Below, one piece after another: positions 1 through 9,123 of a DNA stretch of 55,689 bases (within the stretch, counting starts at the first letter, position 1; every line of letters starts with the position of its first letter). The DNA comes from Mangrovicoccus sp. Its GTDB lineage: Bacteria > Pseudomonadota > Alphaproteobacteria > Rhodobacterales > Rhodobacteraceae. The translations under genes and the position numbers were made by a program. Under the pieces are notes generated by a model that was given only the letters and a program-made list of their open reading frames with translations, was not told where the DNA came from and did not search any database. Location of the stretch: assembly GCA_025800345.1 (NCBI GenBank), contig JAOXSB010000069.1, positions 1-55,689 of the forward strand, read 5' to 3'.

Positions 1-151
1 CGAGATCCGCACCCGTGATGCGGCCGGGCGCGAAATGGGCCTGACCGGCGTGCCCAGCTTTATCGTGGCAGGCCAGCATGCGGTGCCTGGCGCGCAACCC
101 ACAGAGCTTTGGGCGAAAGTTATCGACGAATTGACCGCTGCTGCTAGCTAA
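1..151 (+). CDS. DsbA-family (FrnE-like) thioredoxin-fold oxidoreductase, C-terminal fragment
   Basis: Only the last 49 codons are in the window; the reading frame starts at base 2 and stops with TAA at 149-151. The visible tail contains the motif GVPSFIV, with the cis-proline of a thioredoxin fold, followed by AVPGAQP and a final helix. This pattern is typical of the DsbA/FrnE (2-hydroxychromene-2-carboxylate isomerase-like) family, whose members act as cytosolic thiol-disulfide oxidoreductases or isomerases. The active-site region lies outside the window, so the presence of a CxxC motif cannot be checked. The next gene starts 5 bases downstream, so the two are probably co-transcribed. Confidence 0.75.
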   Translation, partial: EIRTRDAAGREMGLTGVPSFIVAGQHAVPGAQPTELWAKVIDELTAAAS

Positions 152-156
152 GCCCT

Positions 157-651
157 ATGGGCAGTGATTTGGCATTGGGTCTAGGGGCCGCGGGTCTTTG
201 GGTCTGCATTCTTCTTTGGTCGGCATTATTGCCGGGGCGGCGGATTTGGCCGCCGCGCAATGGCGCGTGGATGACAGCCGCTTGGGCCTGGGGGCTGACC
301 ATTGCGATCTATATGGGCCAAATCGGGGCGGCGGCAGCGGATTGGAACGCGTGGGGCTGGCCAGCTTGGCTGCGCCATGGGCTGGGCGGCGGACTGTCCG
401 TCCTGGGCAGCGCTTATCAAAGCTGGGCCGTGCTGGTTTTGGGCCTTAAAGGCACCAGCGGCTGGCCTGTGGCGCGCGAGGCGCGTGGCCCTTACGCTCA
501 GATGCGCCATCCCCAATATGCTGGGCAAATGGCGACTTTTCTGGGCATCGCCATCTGGGCCGCCAGTCCGGCAGCTTGGGCTATCGGTTTGGCGGGCTGC
601 GGCGCGCTGATCCTGGCAGGCCGGGTCGAGGATCGGTTCCTGCCTGCTTAA
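157..651 (+). CDS. Isoprenylcysteine/phospholipid methyltransferase-like integral membrane protein
   Basis: The 164-residue protein has about four hydrophobic segments (around residues 5-25, 38-58, 75-97 and 124-155). A C-terminal motif GPYAQMRHPQYAG at residues 111-123 is the SAM-binding signature shared by ICMT and PEMT-type membrane methyltransferases (R-H-P-x-Y-x-G). The family methylates lipids or small hydrophobic substrates at the membrane; the substrate here cannot be read from the sequence. The ATG lies just 3' of the preceding stop codon, and the 3' end overlaps the convergent mfd stop by 4 bases. The fold call is fairly safe; the specific function is unknown. Confidence 0.6.
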   Translation: MGSDLALGLGAAGLWVCILLWSALLPGRRIWPPRNGAWMTAAWAWGLTIAIYMGQIGAAAADWNAWGWPAWLRHGLGGGLSVLGSAYQSWAVLVLGLKGTSGWPVAREARGPYAQMRHPQYAGQMATFLGIAIWAASPAAWAIGLAGCGALILAGRVEDRFLPA

Positions 652-3600
652 GCTTTCGCCTTCGCGACTTTGGGCTTTGCAGGCTTGGCCTTCACCGCCA
701 GATCCCGGGCAATAGCAAAGGCCCCTTTGATCTTATCGGAATCCTTCGCCCAATCGCGACGCACCACGATCTTAGTGTCTTTGATCTTGGCCAGACCTTG
801 TTGATCTTGCACGAAATCCACCAAGCCGCCGGGATTGGGGAATTTGTCGTTATGGAACTGAATGGTCGCGCCTTTGGGCCCGGCATCAAGCTTGGCGATA
901 TGGGCCTTTTTGCACTCAGCTTTGATGCGCACCACCAAGAGCAGCGTGTTCACCTCGCGGGGCAATTTGCCAAAGCGGTCGATGAGCTCGGCGGCAAACC
1001 CTTCCAGCTCCACCTTGCTATGGAGCCCCGAGAGGCGGCGATAAAGGCCCAAGCGCACATCGAGATCGGGCACGTAATCCTCGGGGATCAGCACCGGCAC
1101 GCCCAGATTGATCTGCGGCGCCCATTGCCCATCGGCCTCTGGCAGGCCCTCGGCCTCGCCGGATTTGATCTTGGTAACCGCCTCTTCGAGCATTTGCTGA
1201 TACAGCTCATAGCCCACATCGCGCATCTGGCCCGATTGCTCTTCGCCGATCAAATTGCCCGCGCCGCGAATATCCAGATCCTGGCTGGCCAGGGTAAAGC
1301 CCGCCCCAAGACTGTCGAGTGAGCCGAGCACTCGCAGCCGTTTCTCCGCCTGAGGCGTGAGCGGCGCGCGGGGTTTGGTGGTCAGATAAGCATAAGCGCG
1401 GGTTTTCGAGCGCCCAACCCGGCCCCGGATCTGATAAAGCTGGGACAGGCCAAAGCGATCAGCGCGATGGATGATCATTGTATTGGCGGTGGGAATATCG
1501 AGCCCGGATTCCACGATGGTTGTGGCCAGTAGCACGTCATATTTGCCGTCGTAGAACGCGTTCATACGATCATCAAGCTCGCCCGCAGCCATCTGCCCAT
1601 GGGCGATGACAAAGCTCACCTCGGGCACATGGGTTTGCATGAACTCTTCGATCTCGGGCAGATCTTTGATCTTGGGCACCACGAAAAAGCTTTGCCCGCC
1701 GCGATAATGCTCGCGCAGCAAGGCCTCGCGCAGGGTGACGCTGTCAAATTCGCTCACATAGGTGCGGATCGCCAAACGGTCCACCGGCGGGGTGCCGATG
1801 ATCGACAGATCCCGCACCCCCGCCAGCGACATTTGCAGCGTGCGCGGGATCGGCGTTGCGGTCAGGGTCAGCACATGCACATCAGAGCGCAAGGATTTCA
1901 GCCGTTCTTTGTGCGAGACGCCAAAGCGTTGTTCCTCGTCGATGATCAGCATCCCGAGGTTTTTGAAATTCACATTCTTGGCCAGCAGCGCATGGGTGCC
2001 GATGACGATATCCACGGTGCCGCGAGACAGCCCATCACGGGTTTGGCTGGCCTCTTTGGCGGGCACGAAACGCGATAGCGCGCGCACTTCCAATGGCAGG
2101 CCCCGGAAGCGTTCCATAAAGGATTTGGCATGTTGACGGGCCAGCAGCGTGGTGGGGGCGATCACCGCCACCTGCGCACCGGACATGGCCGCCACAAAGG
2201 CCGCGCGCATGGCAACCTCGGTTTTGCCAAAGCCCACATCCCCGCAAATCAGCCGGTCCATGGGCCGGCCCGCTTCCATATCCTCGATCACATCGGAAAT
2301 GGCCGAAAGCTGATCTTCGGTTTCCTGATAGGGAAAGCGCGCACAGAACGCGTCCCACAGCCCATCTGGGGGGGACATGATCGGGGCGCGGCGCAATTCA
2401 CGTTCCGCAGCGATGCGGATCAGCTTATCGGCGATCTCTTTGATGCGCTCTTTCAGCTTGGCCTTTTTCGCCTGCCAAGCGCCGCCGCCCAGCTTGTCGA
2501 GCAGCCCATCCTCATGGCCAAACTTCGACAGTAGCTCGACATTTTCCACCGGCAGGTAAAGCCGTGCGCCTTCTGCATATTCCAGATGCAGCATCTCATG
2601 GGCGGCCCCGGCGGCTTGAAGCACCTCAAGCCCTTTATACCGGCCCACCCCATGTTCCACATGCACCACAAGATCACCGGGGCTGAGGCTTTGATGCTCG
2701 GTCAGGAAATTCTCGGCCCGGCGGCGTTTTTTCGGCGCGCGGATCAGCCGGTCGCCCAAAACATCTTGTTCCGAGATCACGCTCAGCCCGCCGCTGCCTG
2801 CTTCGCTAGGGGCTTCAAAACCCGCCTCTAGGGGCCAGACCGCCAGATACACGCCACCAGGCTTTCCCGGCAGATCGCGGAAATCGTTGATCTCGATAGG
2901 ATCGATCAGTTCTTCATCGGCCAAAAGCCCCTTAAGCCGTTCCCGCGCCCCTTCTGAATAGCTGGCGATGATCACCGCATCGTCTTTGCGGCGGGTTTTC
3001 ACATGATCGGCCAGAGCGCTGAACAGGTTGATCTTCTCTTGCTGGCGCTCCGGGGCAAAGCTGCGCCCGATACGCCCGCCCGCATCGATCACCCCTGGCC
3101 CGCTGGCCTGAGCGAGCGGATGAAATTGCAAACGCCGATGGCCCGCAATGGCGGCCTCGAACGCCTCTGGGGCCAAATAAAGCTGCTCGGGCGGACATGG
3201 TTTATAGACGCTGTCCATGCGGCCCTTTGCGGTCATGGCTTCGCGGCGGGTGTCATATTGATCGGTGATGCCTTCCCAGCGGGCGTCAAGCGCGGGCAAT
3301 AGCTGATCATCCAAAGTCACCGTGGCGCCGGGCAGATAATCAAACAGAGTTTCTAGATCATCTTGGAAAAATGGCAGCCAATGCTCGGCCCCTTGATGTT
3401 TGCGCCCGGCGCTGATGGCTTCATAAAGCGGATCATCACTGCCCGCCGCGCCAAATTCGATCCGGTAATTCTGACGAAAGCGGCGGATCGCGGCCTCGTC
3501 CAGGATCACTTCGGAAACCGGGGCAAGCTCTACCCGGCTAAGCTTTTCTGTGGTGCGCTGGCTGACTGGATCAAAGCGCCGCGCCCCGTCCAGCACATCG

Positions 3601-4142
3601 CCAAAAAGATCAAGCCGGACAGGGCCTTGATCGCCAGGGGGAAAAATATCGATGATGCCCCCGCGCAGGGCAAAATCGCCAGGCTCGGCCACTGTGGGCG
3701 ATTGGGCAAACCCCATACGGGTGAGGAATTGGCGCAGCCCGGCCTCATCAATGCGGCTGTCCACATCCGCTTGAAATGCTGCATCACGCAATGTGGCCCG
3801 TGATGGGAGGCGTTGCGCCGCGCCCGACAAGCTGGTGAGCAGGATAAAGCGTTTGGGCGGCGCATGGCAGAGGGTGGCCAAGGTCGCCATACGCGCAGCG
3901 GTGATATCCGGGCGCGGCGAGACCCGATCATAGGGCAGGCAATCCCACGCCGGAAAACTGATCACCGGAATATGGGGCGCGAAAAAGGCCAGCGCGGCCT
4001 CAAGGGCGCTTAGGCGGCGATCATCGCGGGCAATATGCAGAACTGGCGCGTCGCTATGTTCCAACTCGCGCAGGATCAGCCGCGCATCATAGCCCTCGGG
4101 GGCACCGCCAACGGTGATCAGATCAGAAGATTTACCCATCAT
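648..4142 (-). CDS. mfd: Transcription-repair coupling factor Mfd
   Basis: Mfd is a DNA translocase that removes RNA polymerase stalled at lesions and recruits UvrA. The 1164-residue protein is of normal family length. In order it shows a UvrB-like N-terminal region, a CarD-like RNA-polymerase-interacting domain (GDLVVHVEHGVGRYKG, near residue 490), a translocase with Walker A GDVGFGKT (near 637) and the DEEQRFG helicase motif (near 734), a motif VI-type QIRGRVGR, and the C-terminal TRCF regulatory domain. The start has two adjacent Met codons (4142, 4139). A small membrane-protein gene lies 6 bases upstream on the same strand and probably shares its transcript. Confidence 0.97.
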   Translation of the reverse strand: MMGKSSDLITVGGAPEGYDARLILRELEHSDAPVLHIARDDRRLSALEAALAFFAPHIPVISFPAWDCLPYDRVSPRPDITAARMATLATLCHAPPKRFILLTSLSGAAQRLPSRATLRDAAFQADVDSRIDEAGLRQFLTRMGFAQSPTVAEPGDFALRGGIIDIFPPGDQGPVRLDLFGDVLDGARRFDPVSQRTTEKLSRVELAPVSEVILDEAAIRRFRQNYRIEFGAAGSDDPLYEAISAGRKHQGAEHWLPFFQDDLETLFDYLPGATVTLDDQLLPALDARWEGITDQYDTRREAMTAKGRMDSVYKPCPPEQLYLAPEAFEAAIAGHRRLQFHPLAQASGPGVIDAGGRIGRSFAPERQQEKINLFSALADHVKTRRKDDAVIIASYSEGARERLKGLLADEELIDPIEINDFRDLPGKPGGVYLAVWPLEAGFEAPSEAGSGGLSVISEQDVLGDRLIRAPKKRRRAENFLTEHQSLSPGDLVVHVEHGVGRYKGLEVLQAAGAAHEMLHLEYAEGARLYLPVENVELLSKFGHEDGLLDKLGGGAWQAKKAKLKERIKEIADKLIRIAAERELRRAPIMSPPDGLWDAFCARFPYQETEDQLSAISDVIEDMEAGRPMDRLICGDVGFGKTEVAMRAAFVAAMSGAQVAVIAPTTLLARQHAKSFMERFRGLPLEVRALSRFVPAKEASQTRDGLSRGTVDIVIGTHALLAKNVNFKNLGMLIIDEEQRFGVSHKERLKSLRSDVHVLTLTATPIPRTLQMSLAGVRDLSIIGTPPVDRLAIRTYVSEFDSVTLREALLREHYRGGQSFFVVPKIKDLPEIEEFMQTHVPEVSFVIAHGQMAAGELDDRMNAFYDGKYDVLLATTIVESGLDIPTANTMIIHRADRFGLSQLYQIRGRVGRSKTRAYAYLTTKPRAPLTPQAEKRLRVLGSLDSLGAGFTLASQDLDIRGAGNLIGEEQSGQMRDVGYELYQQMLEEAVTKIKSGEAEGLPEADGQWAPQINLGVPVLIPEDYVPDLDVRLGLYRRLSGLHSKVELEGFAAELIDRFGKLPREVNTLLLVVRIKAECKKAHIAKLDAGPKGATIQFHNDKFPNPGGLVDFVQDQQGLAKIKDTKIVVRRDWAKDSDKIKGAFAIARDLAVKAKPAKPKVAKAKA

Positions 4143-4148
4143 ACGCCC

Positions 4149-4676
4149 TTAGAATAGCGTCCGTGTGAGATTGTAAAACATCCCCACCACTGCGGTGACG
4201 AAGACCGCGATCAAGGCCAATACTTGGATCCAGCGTTTCAGTCGCCGCAACCGTTTGACCACCGCTTCAAGATCGGGGCCCAGGGCGATCAGATCCCGCG
4301 CAGCGCGCGATTGCATGAGCTGCACCAAGGCAAGGGGCACCGCAAGCAAGAACAATGACAGCGCCAATTCAGAGCCATAGCCGATGCTCAGCGCCGCCAA
4401 AAGCGTGATCACACAGGCCCAAAGCCCGACGATAATCTGGCTTTGCTTTGGATGGCGAGCATGGCGGCGGCGCAATTGAATGCCAGTTTCATGGAGCAGA
4501 TCCTCGCCGCTTTGTTGGCCCGGTGCCGCGCGGGTCACCATATCATAAGGCACGCCCAACGGGGTTTGCGCCACCCGCGCCCAGGTCAGCGCCACCAACA
4601 CCCAATACCACAGGCTGGAGAAGCTACGCAGATCGATCAAGTCAAACACGGTCAAAGGCACTGGGATCGGGTCCAA
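4149..4676 (-). CDS. Conserved membrane protein of unknown function
   Basis: The 175-residue protein has a probable N-terminal membrane segment (about residues 20-35), a basic cytosolic stretch with a run of Arg and His near residues 68-76, two central membrane segments (about 82-120), a charged helix (about 122-148) and a final membrane helix (about 149-170). Similar proteins upstream of mfd in Rhodobacterales are, as I recall, sometimes labelled a component of the SufBCD complex. Nothing in this sequence (no cysteines, no nucleotide-binding motif) supports iron-sulfur assembly, so I leave it unnamed. It is probably the first gene of a two-gene unit with mfd and is divergent from hemB. Confidence 0.7.
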   Translation of the reverse strand: MDPIPVPLTVFDLIDLRSFSSLWYWVLVALTWARVAQTPLGVPYDMVTRAAPGQQSGEDLLHETGIQLRRRHARHPKQSQIIVGLWACVITLLAALSIGYGSELALSLFLLAVPLALVQLMQSRAARDLIALGPDLEAVVKRLRRLKRWIQVLALIAVFVTAVVGMFYNLTRTLF

Positions 4677-4864
4677 TTTCTGGAGGGTCTGCGCTCTGCT
4701 AGACCTCTGGCGGCGGGATTCCTAGGCCTTGCGGTGATAATCCTGCCAAACGCGGCATAGGGGTCATAGGCGCGCGTGATATATGTCCTGGGCTTGAGCT
4801 TCGCCGCCGCCCGTGTCAGCACCATGCAAAGACCAACGACCGCGCCCCGCGAGATAGGCCTAAG
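4677..4864. promoter_or_regulatory. Divergent promoter region between the membrane-protein/mfd unit and hemB
   Basis: This 188-base space lies between two divergently transcribed genes and must hold both promoters. I see no convincing -35/-10 pair, no FNR-type palindrome and no Irr-like palindrome in it. Confidence 0.4.
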
Positions 4865-5866
4865 ATGCACTCTGATCACGCTTTGAATTTCCGCCACCGG
4901 CCCCGGCGTTTGCGCCGCACCCCTGCCCTGCGCGATCTGGTGCGCGAAACCCATCTCAGCGCGCAGGATCTGATCTGGCCGGTATTTCTCTGCGATGGCC
5001 ATGATGTGGTGCAAGACATCCCGTCAATGCCGGGCGTTCAGCGGCTTTCCATCGACCGGCTCATTCCGGCGGCGCAAAAAGCCGCCGATCTGGGCATTCC
5101 AGCGATTTGCCTGTTCCCCTATACGGATCCTTCACTGAAAACCGAAGCCTGTGAAGAAGCTTGGAACCCTGAAAACCTGAGCAACCGCGCCATTCGCGCG
5201 TTGAAAGCGGCGGTGCCAAATCTGGCGGTGATGACCGATATCGCGCTGGACCCCTATAACGCCAATGGCCATGACGGCATCGTGCGCGATGGCCATGTGG
5301 TCAATGACGAAACCGTGGCCGCCTTGGTGCGCATGGCCTTGGCCCAAGCCGATGCGGGCGCGGATATTTTGGGGCCCTCCGACATGATGGATGGGCGGAT
5401 CGGGGCGATCCGGGACGCGTTGGAAGATGCCGGTCATTGCGATCTGACGATCATGAGCTATTCGGCCAAATATGCCAGCGGGTTTTATGGGCCTTTCCGG
5501 GATGCGGTGGGCGCATCCGGAGCGCTGAAGGGGGATAAGAAAACCTATCAGATGGATCCGGCCAACCGGCTTGAGGCGCTGCGGATGATCGGGCGTGATC
5601 TGGAGGAAGGCGCCGATATGGTCATGGTCAAGCCAGGTCTGGCCTATCTCGATATTTGCCGCGAAGTGAAAGACACGTTTGGCGCGCCCACCTATGCCTA
5701 TCAGGTCTCGGGCGAATACGCGATGATCGAGGCGGCGGCGGCCAATGGCTGGATCAATGGCGATACGGTGATGTTCGAGAGCCTTCAGGCGTTCAAACGG
5801 GCCGGTTGTGACGGCATTTTGACGTATTATGCGCCGAAGGTCGCCCAGATGCTCGCCAAAGGCTGA
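4865..5866 (+). CDS. hemB: Delta-aminolevulinic acid dehydratase (porphobilinogen synthase), metal type without cysteines
   Basis: HemB condenses two 5-aminolevulinate molecules to porphobilinogen in heme and bacteriochlorophyll synthesis. The 333-residue protein has both Schiff-base lysines, K202 in SYSAKYAS and K256 in MVKPGLAY. The metal-site segment at residues 125-138 reads DIALDPYNANGHDG. The cysteines that bind catalytic zinc in other ALADs are absent, as known for the Mg-dependent or metal-independent enzymes of Rhodobacter and Bradyrhizobium. The ATG follows a weak ribosome site, and the N-terminal HRPRRLRRTPALRDLVRET segment is family-typical. It is transcribed away from mfd. Confidence 0.97.
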   Translation: MHSDHALNFRHRPRRLRRTPALRDLVRETHLSAQDLIWPVFLCDGHDVVQDIPSMPGVQRLSIDRLIPAAQKAADLGIPAICLFPYTDPSLKTEACEEAWNPENLSNRAIRALKAAVPNLAVMTDIALDPYNANGHDGIVRDGHVVNDETVAALVRMALAQADAGADILGPSDMMDGRIGAIRDALEDAGHCDLTIMSYSAKYASGFYGPFRDAVGASGALKGDKKTYQMDPANRLEALRMIGRDLEEGADMVMVKPGLAYLDICREVKDTFGAPTYAYQVSGEYAMIEAAAANGWINGDTVMFESLQAFKRAGCDGILTYYAPKVAQMLAKG

Positions 5867-5949
5867 GCGGGACGGTGACAAGCGCAAACACATCGCGTAT
5901 CTTGCGCCCAGACATCCAGCTGTCACAACATAAACGAGCAGAGACAAAA

Positions 5950-6504
5950 ATGATGATGACAACTCGGCGCGGCCTCTTGGTTGCCGGTGCGGCTCTTATG
6001 GTTGCCGCTTGTGATAATTCCGTTGGCTCAAATGGTGGCCAGATTATCGATGCGCGGGTGCAAAACACCCTCAGCATCATGTATCAAAACTATCCTGAAA
6101 CCATCGAATTGGCGGATCGCGCGGCGGGGATGCTGGTGATGCCTTTGATTGGCTCCGCCGGTTTCGTGGTGGGCGGATCTTATGGCGAAGGCTCTTTGAT
6201 CGTGCGCGGTGCCACGCTTGATTACTATTCCGCTTTGGCCGGCAGTGTTGGCTTTCAGATCGGGGCGAAAGAAAGCTCGCAAGTGATCTTTTTCATGACC
6301 CCTGAAGCTTTGGCGGATTTCCGCGGCTCGGCCGGTTGGGAAATGGGTGCGGGCGTGACCACCCTGGCCGCGGATGCGGGGGGCACTTTGTCCGCCGATA
6401 CCCGGTCCAAAGAAGCCGATGTGATCTCCTTTGTGTTCAATGAACGCGGTTTGCAGGCTGCGGCCACACTTTCGGGCATCAAATACCAGCGCATTTTGCG
6501 ATAA
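5950..6504 (+). CDS. SYLF (Ysc84-like) domain lipoprotein
   Basis: The 184-residue protein starts at the first of three consecutive ATG codons. The leader TRRGLLVAGAALMVAAC is a lipoprotein signal with its lipid-attachment cysteine at residue 21. The twin arginines before the hydrophobic core suggest possible Tat export. The mature part (about 40-180) has the glycine-rich pattern of the SYLF/Ysc84 domain, which binds phosphoinositides in eukaryotes; its bacterial role is poorly defined. A related lipoprotein family is common in Rhodobacterales. It lies 84 bases after hemB and 39 bases before the penicillin-acylase gene. Confidence 0.75.
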   Translation: MMMTTRRGLLVAGAALMVAACDNSVGSNGGQIIDARVQNTLSIMYQNYPETIELADRAAGMLVMPLIGSAGFVVGGSYGEGSLIVRGATLDYYSALAGSVGFQIGAKESSQVIFFMTPEALADFRGSAGWEMGAGVTTLAADAGGTLSADTRSKEADVISFVFNERGLQAAATLSGIKYQRILR

Positions 6505-6543
6505 TCATCGCTGAACGCAAAACGTGACGAAAGGACTGGCGCG

Positions 6544-9054
6544 ATGCTGACCGCTTTTCGCTGGGCGTTGCGCCTGTTCCTTGTGGTTGCCGTTCTTGGG
6601 CTTGGGGCCGGATTACTGGCCTATCAATTTGCCAGCCGGTCTTTGCCCCCTTTAGAGGGGCGTTTTGAGGTGGCAGGCCTGGTCGGGCCGGTCGAGATCG
6701 TGCGCGATACCTCGGCCATTCCCCATATTCTTGGGGCCACGGATGTGGATAGCTATTTCGGCTTGGGCTTTGTGCATGCTCAAGACCGTTTGTGGCAAAT
6801 GATGATGATGCGCCGCACGGTGCAAGGGCGCCTATCCGAGATGTTCGGCCCGCGCACGCTTGAGATCGACGAGGCCATGCGCCGGTTCGATCTGTATCGC
6901 CTGGCCCAAGACTCTGTGGCCGCACAAGATCCGCGGACCATCGCCGCCCTAGAGGCTTATGCCGCGGGGGTGAATGCTTGGCTGGCCGAGATCAACAAAG
7001 GCGCGCGCGGGCGCGGTGCGCCGGAATTTTTCCTATTCGCCCCCGAGATCGCCCCCTGGCAGCCAGCCGATAGTCTGGCGATCATCAAATTGATGGGGGT
7101 GCAGCTCTCCACCCAGATCAATGAAGAAGTGTTGCGCGGCCGGGCGGCGCTGATGCTGGAACCGGCGCGTTTGCGCGATTTGCTGCCCGATGCGCCGGGC
7201 AGCGGGGCCGCAGATCTGCGCCGCAGCTTTTTGAACCCGCAGCCTTTGCGTGATTTGGCGAAAGGCCAAGCGCTTGGTTATGCCTTTGGCGCCGCCAAAG
7301 ATACGATGGATCTGCATTCGCATCCGCTCTCGCCTTTTCCCGCGCGGGGCTTGGCCTCGGCGTCAAATGTTTGGGCGGCCAGTGCCGATCGCGCGGCGCG
7401 CGGCGCGGCGCTTTTGGCCAATGATCCCCATCTGGAGCTGACCGCCCCTGCAATCTGGTATCTGGCCCGGTTGGAATTGGAAAAAGGCGGGGTGATCGGA
7501 GGCACGATCCCTGGCATTCCTGCGATCTTGGCCGGGCGCAACGGGGATTTGGCCTGGGGCGTCACATCAGGCTATGCCGATGATCTCGATCTTTATGTGG
7601 AAAAGCTCGATCCAGAGCGTCCGGGCCATTACCAAGGCCTCGACGGCCCTGTGCCTTTCCGCGAGGAACGGGTGGTGATCGGTGTGCGCGGCGCTGAGCC
7701 TGAAACCATCACTCTGCGCTGGAGCGAAAACGGCCCGGTTCTGCCGCCAGAGATGTTTGATCTGTCCACCATCACGCCGCGCGGGCATGTGACCTCCATG
7801 GCTTGGACGCTGCTGTCGGGCGAGGATACCTCCATGAGCGCAGCGCTTGATCTGATGGAGGCGCGCAGCATCGAAGAAGGTCTGAAAGCTGCGGAACGCT
7901 TTATCGCCCCGGCGCAGAACCTCATGCTGGCGGATCGCGACAACATCGCCATGGTGCTGACCGGGGATTTGCCCCGGCGCGCGGCCCGCCATGACAGCCA
8001 GGGGCGTTTTCCCAGCCGTGGATGGATCCGTCATAACCGCTGGCAAGGCATGCTCGACCGCACCGCCAACCCACGCTTTCGCAATCCGCAAAATGGCGTT
8101 CTTGGCAATACCAATAACAAAACCTCGGACCGGCCCTTCCCCTATCATGTGAGCTTTGATTGGGGCGACACGCAGCGCATTCAGCGTTTGGAAAAGCTGA
8201 TGGCGGCGCGCCATGTACATAGCCGGGAAAGCTTTATGGAAGCCCAGCTTGATACGGTCAGCACACCGGCGCGGGTTTTGCTGCCCTTGGTGGCCGCAGA
8301 GCTATGGTTTGGCGAGGATAACGCCCCCCAAGGCACTATGGATCGGCAGCGCAAAGAAGCGCTGGATTTGCTGGCCAATTGGAATGGGGAGATGAACGAG
8401 CATCTGGCCCAGCCGCTGATTTATTCCGCTTGGATGCGGGCGCTGCAAAACCGTTTGATCGCCGATGAATTGGGCGCTGATCTGGCCCCGGAATTTGCCA
8501 AGCCCGAGCCGCTGTTCATCGAGCGGGCTTTTCGCAATGTGGATGGGGCCGGGATCTGGTGCGATATTGTGCAATCCAGCGAGGTGGAAACCTGCGCTCA
8601 GATGGCCAGCCTGGCTTTGGATGATGCGCTGATCTGGTTGCAAGAAACCTATGGCAATCGCCTTGAAGCGATGCTTTGGGGCACAGCCCATCAGGCCACC
8701 CATAATCACCCTGTCTTGGGCGAAGTGCCGGTGCTGTCATGGTTCGTGAATATCCGGCAATCCACCAGCGGCGGCGATCACACATTGATGCGCGGGGCCA
8801 CCCCCGGCGCAGGGCGTAACCCGTATCTGAACATCCACGGGGCGGGCTATCGCGGGGTGTATGATCAGGCGGATCCGGACAGCTCGTTATTTGTCACCTC
8901 AACCGGGCAATCCGGCCATCCCTTGTCGCGGTTTTACGACAATCTCAATGATCGCTGGCGGCGTGGGGAATACGTGATCATGTCCTTGGATCCTTCATTG
9001 GCGCGCGCCGCCTCGGTGGGGACAATCCTGCTGATCCCCGAAGGGCTGCGCTAG
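6544..9054 (+). CDS. Penicillin acylase family N-terminal nucleophile amidohydrolase
   Basis: The 836-residue protein has an N-terminal membrane helix or uncleaved signal (about residues 8-28). The family's alpha-chain pattern GFVHAQDRLWQM follows near residue 77. The autoprocessing site is within SASNVWAAS; Ser274, just before Asn275, is the expected new N-terminal nucleophile. Further family motifs are NDPHL, GxxxPGIPAILAGRNGDLAWG and GNTNNK. Such enzymes cleave themselves into alpha and beta chains and hydrolyse amides, such as acyl-homoserine lactones or beta-lactam side chains; substrate cannot be predicted here. The site of action is the periplasm or the outer face of the inner membrane. 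It converges with hflX. Confidence 0.9.
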   Translation: MLTAFRWALRLFLVVAVLGLGAGLLAYQFASRSLPPLEGRFEVAGLVGPVEIVRDTSAIPHILGATDVDSYFGLGFVHAQDRLWQMMMMRRTVQGRLSEMFGPRTLEIDEAMRRFDLYRLAQDSVAAQDPRTIAALEAYAAGVNAWLAEINKGARGRGAPEFFLFAPEIAPWQPADSLAIIKLMGVQLSTQINEEVLRGRAALMLEPARLRDLLPDAPGSGAADLRRSFLNPQPLRDLAKGQALGYAFGAAKDTMDLHSHPLSPFPARGLASASNVWAASADRAARGAALLANDPHLELTAPAIWYLARLELEKGGVIGGTIPGIPAILAGRNGDLAWGVTSGYADDLDLYVEKLDPERPGHYQGLDGPVPFREERVVIGVRGAEPETITLRWSENGPVLPPEMFDLSTITPRGHVTSMAWTLLSGEDTSMSAALDLMEARSIEEGLKAAERFIAPAQNLMLADRDNIAMVLTGDLPRRAARHDSQGRFPSRGWIRHNRWQGMLDRTANPRFRNPQNGVLGNTNNKTSDRPFPYHVSFDWGDTQRIQRLEKLMAARHVHSRESFMEAQLDTVSTPARVLLPLVAAELWFGEDNAPQGTMDRQRKEALDLLANWNGEMNEHLAQPLIYSAWMRALQNRLIADELGADLAPEFAKPEPLFIERAFRNVDGAGIWCDIVQSSEVETCAQMASLALDDALIWLQETYGNRLEAMLWGTAHQATHNHPVLGEVPVLSWFVNIRQSTSGGDHTLMRGATPGAGRNPYLNIHGAGYRGVYDQADPDSSLFVTSTGQSGHPLSRFYDNLNDRWRRGEYVIMSLDPSLARAASVGTILLIPEGLR

Positions 9055-9103
9055 GGGTCTAGCCTGGGCGCAGTCGCCCTATGTAGAGAGATCTGTGGCG
9101 AAA

Positions 9104-9123
9104 GAGGCGCTTTAGAGCGCCTC
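9104..9123 (-). terminator. Hairpin at the convergent penicillin-acylase/hflX ends
   Basis: The 7-base stem GAGGCGC/GCGCCTC (9104-9110 and 9117-9123) has a 6-base loop that contains the hflX stop codon (9112-9114). On the minus strand only three T follow, so it is a weak intrinsic terminator at best. It could also protect both convergent transcripts from 3' exonucleases. Confidence 0.5.
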
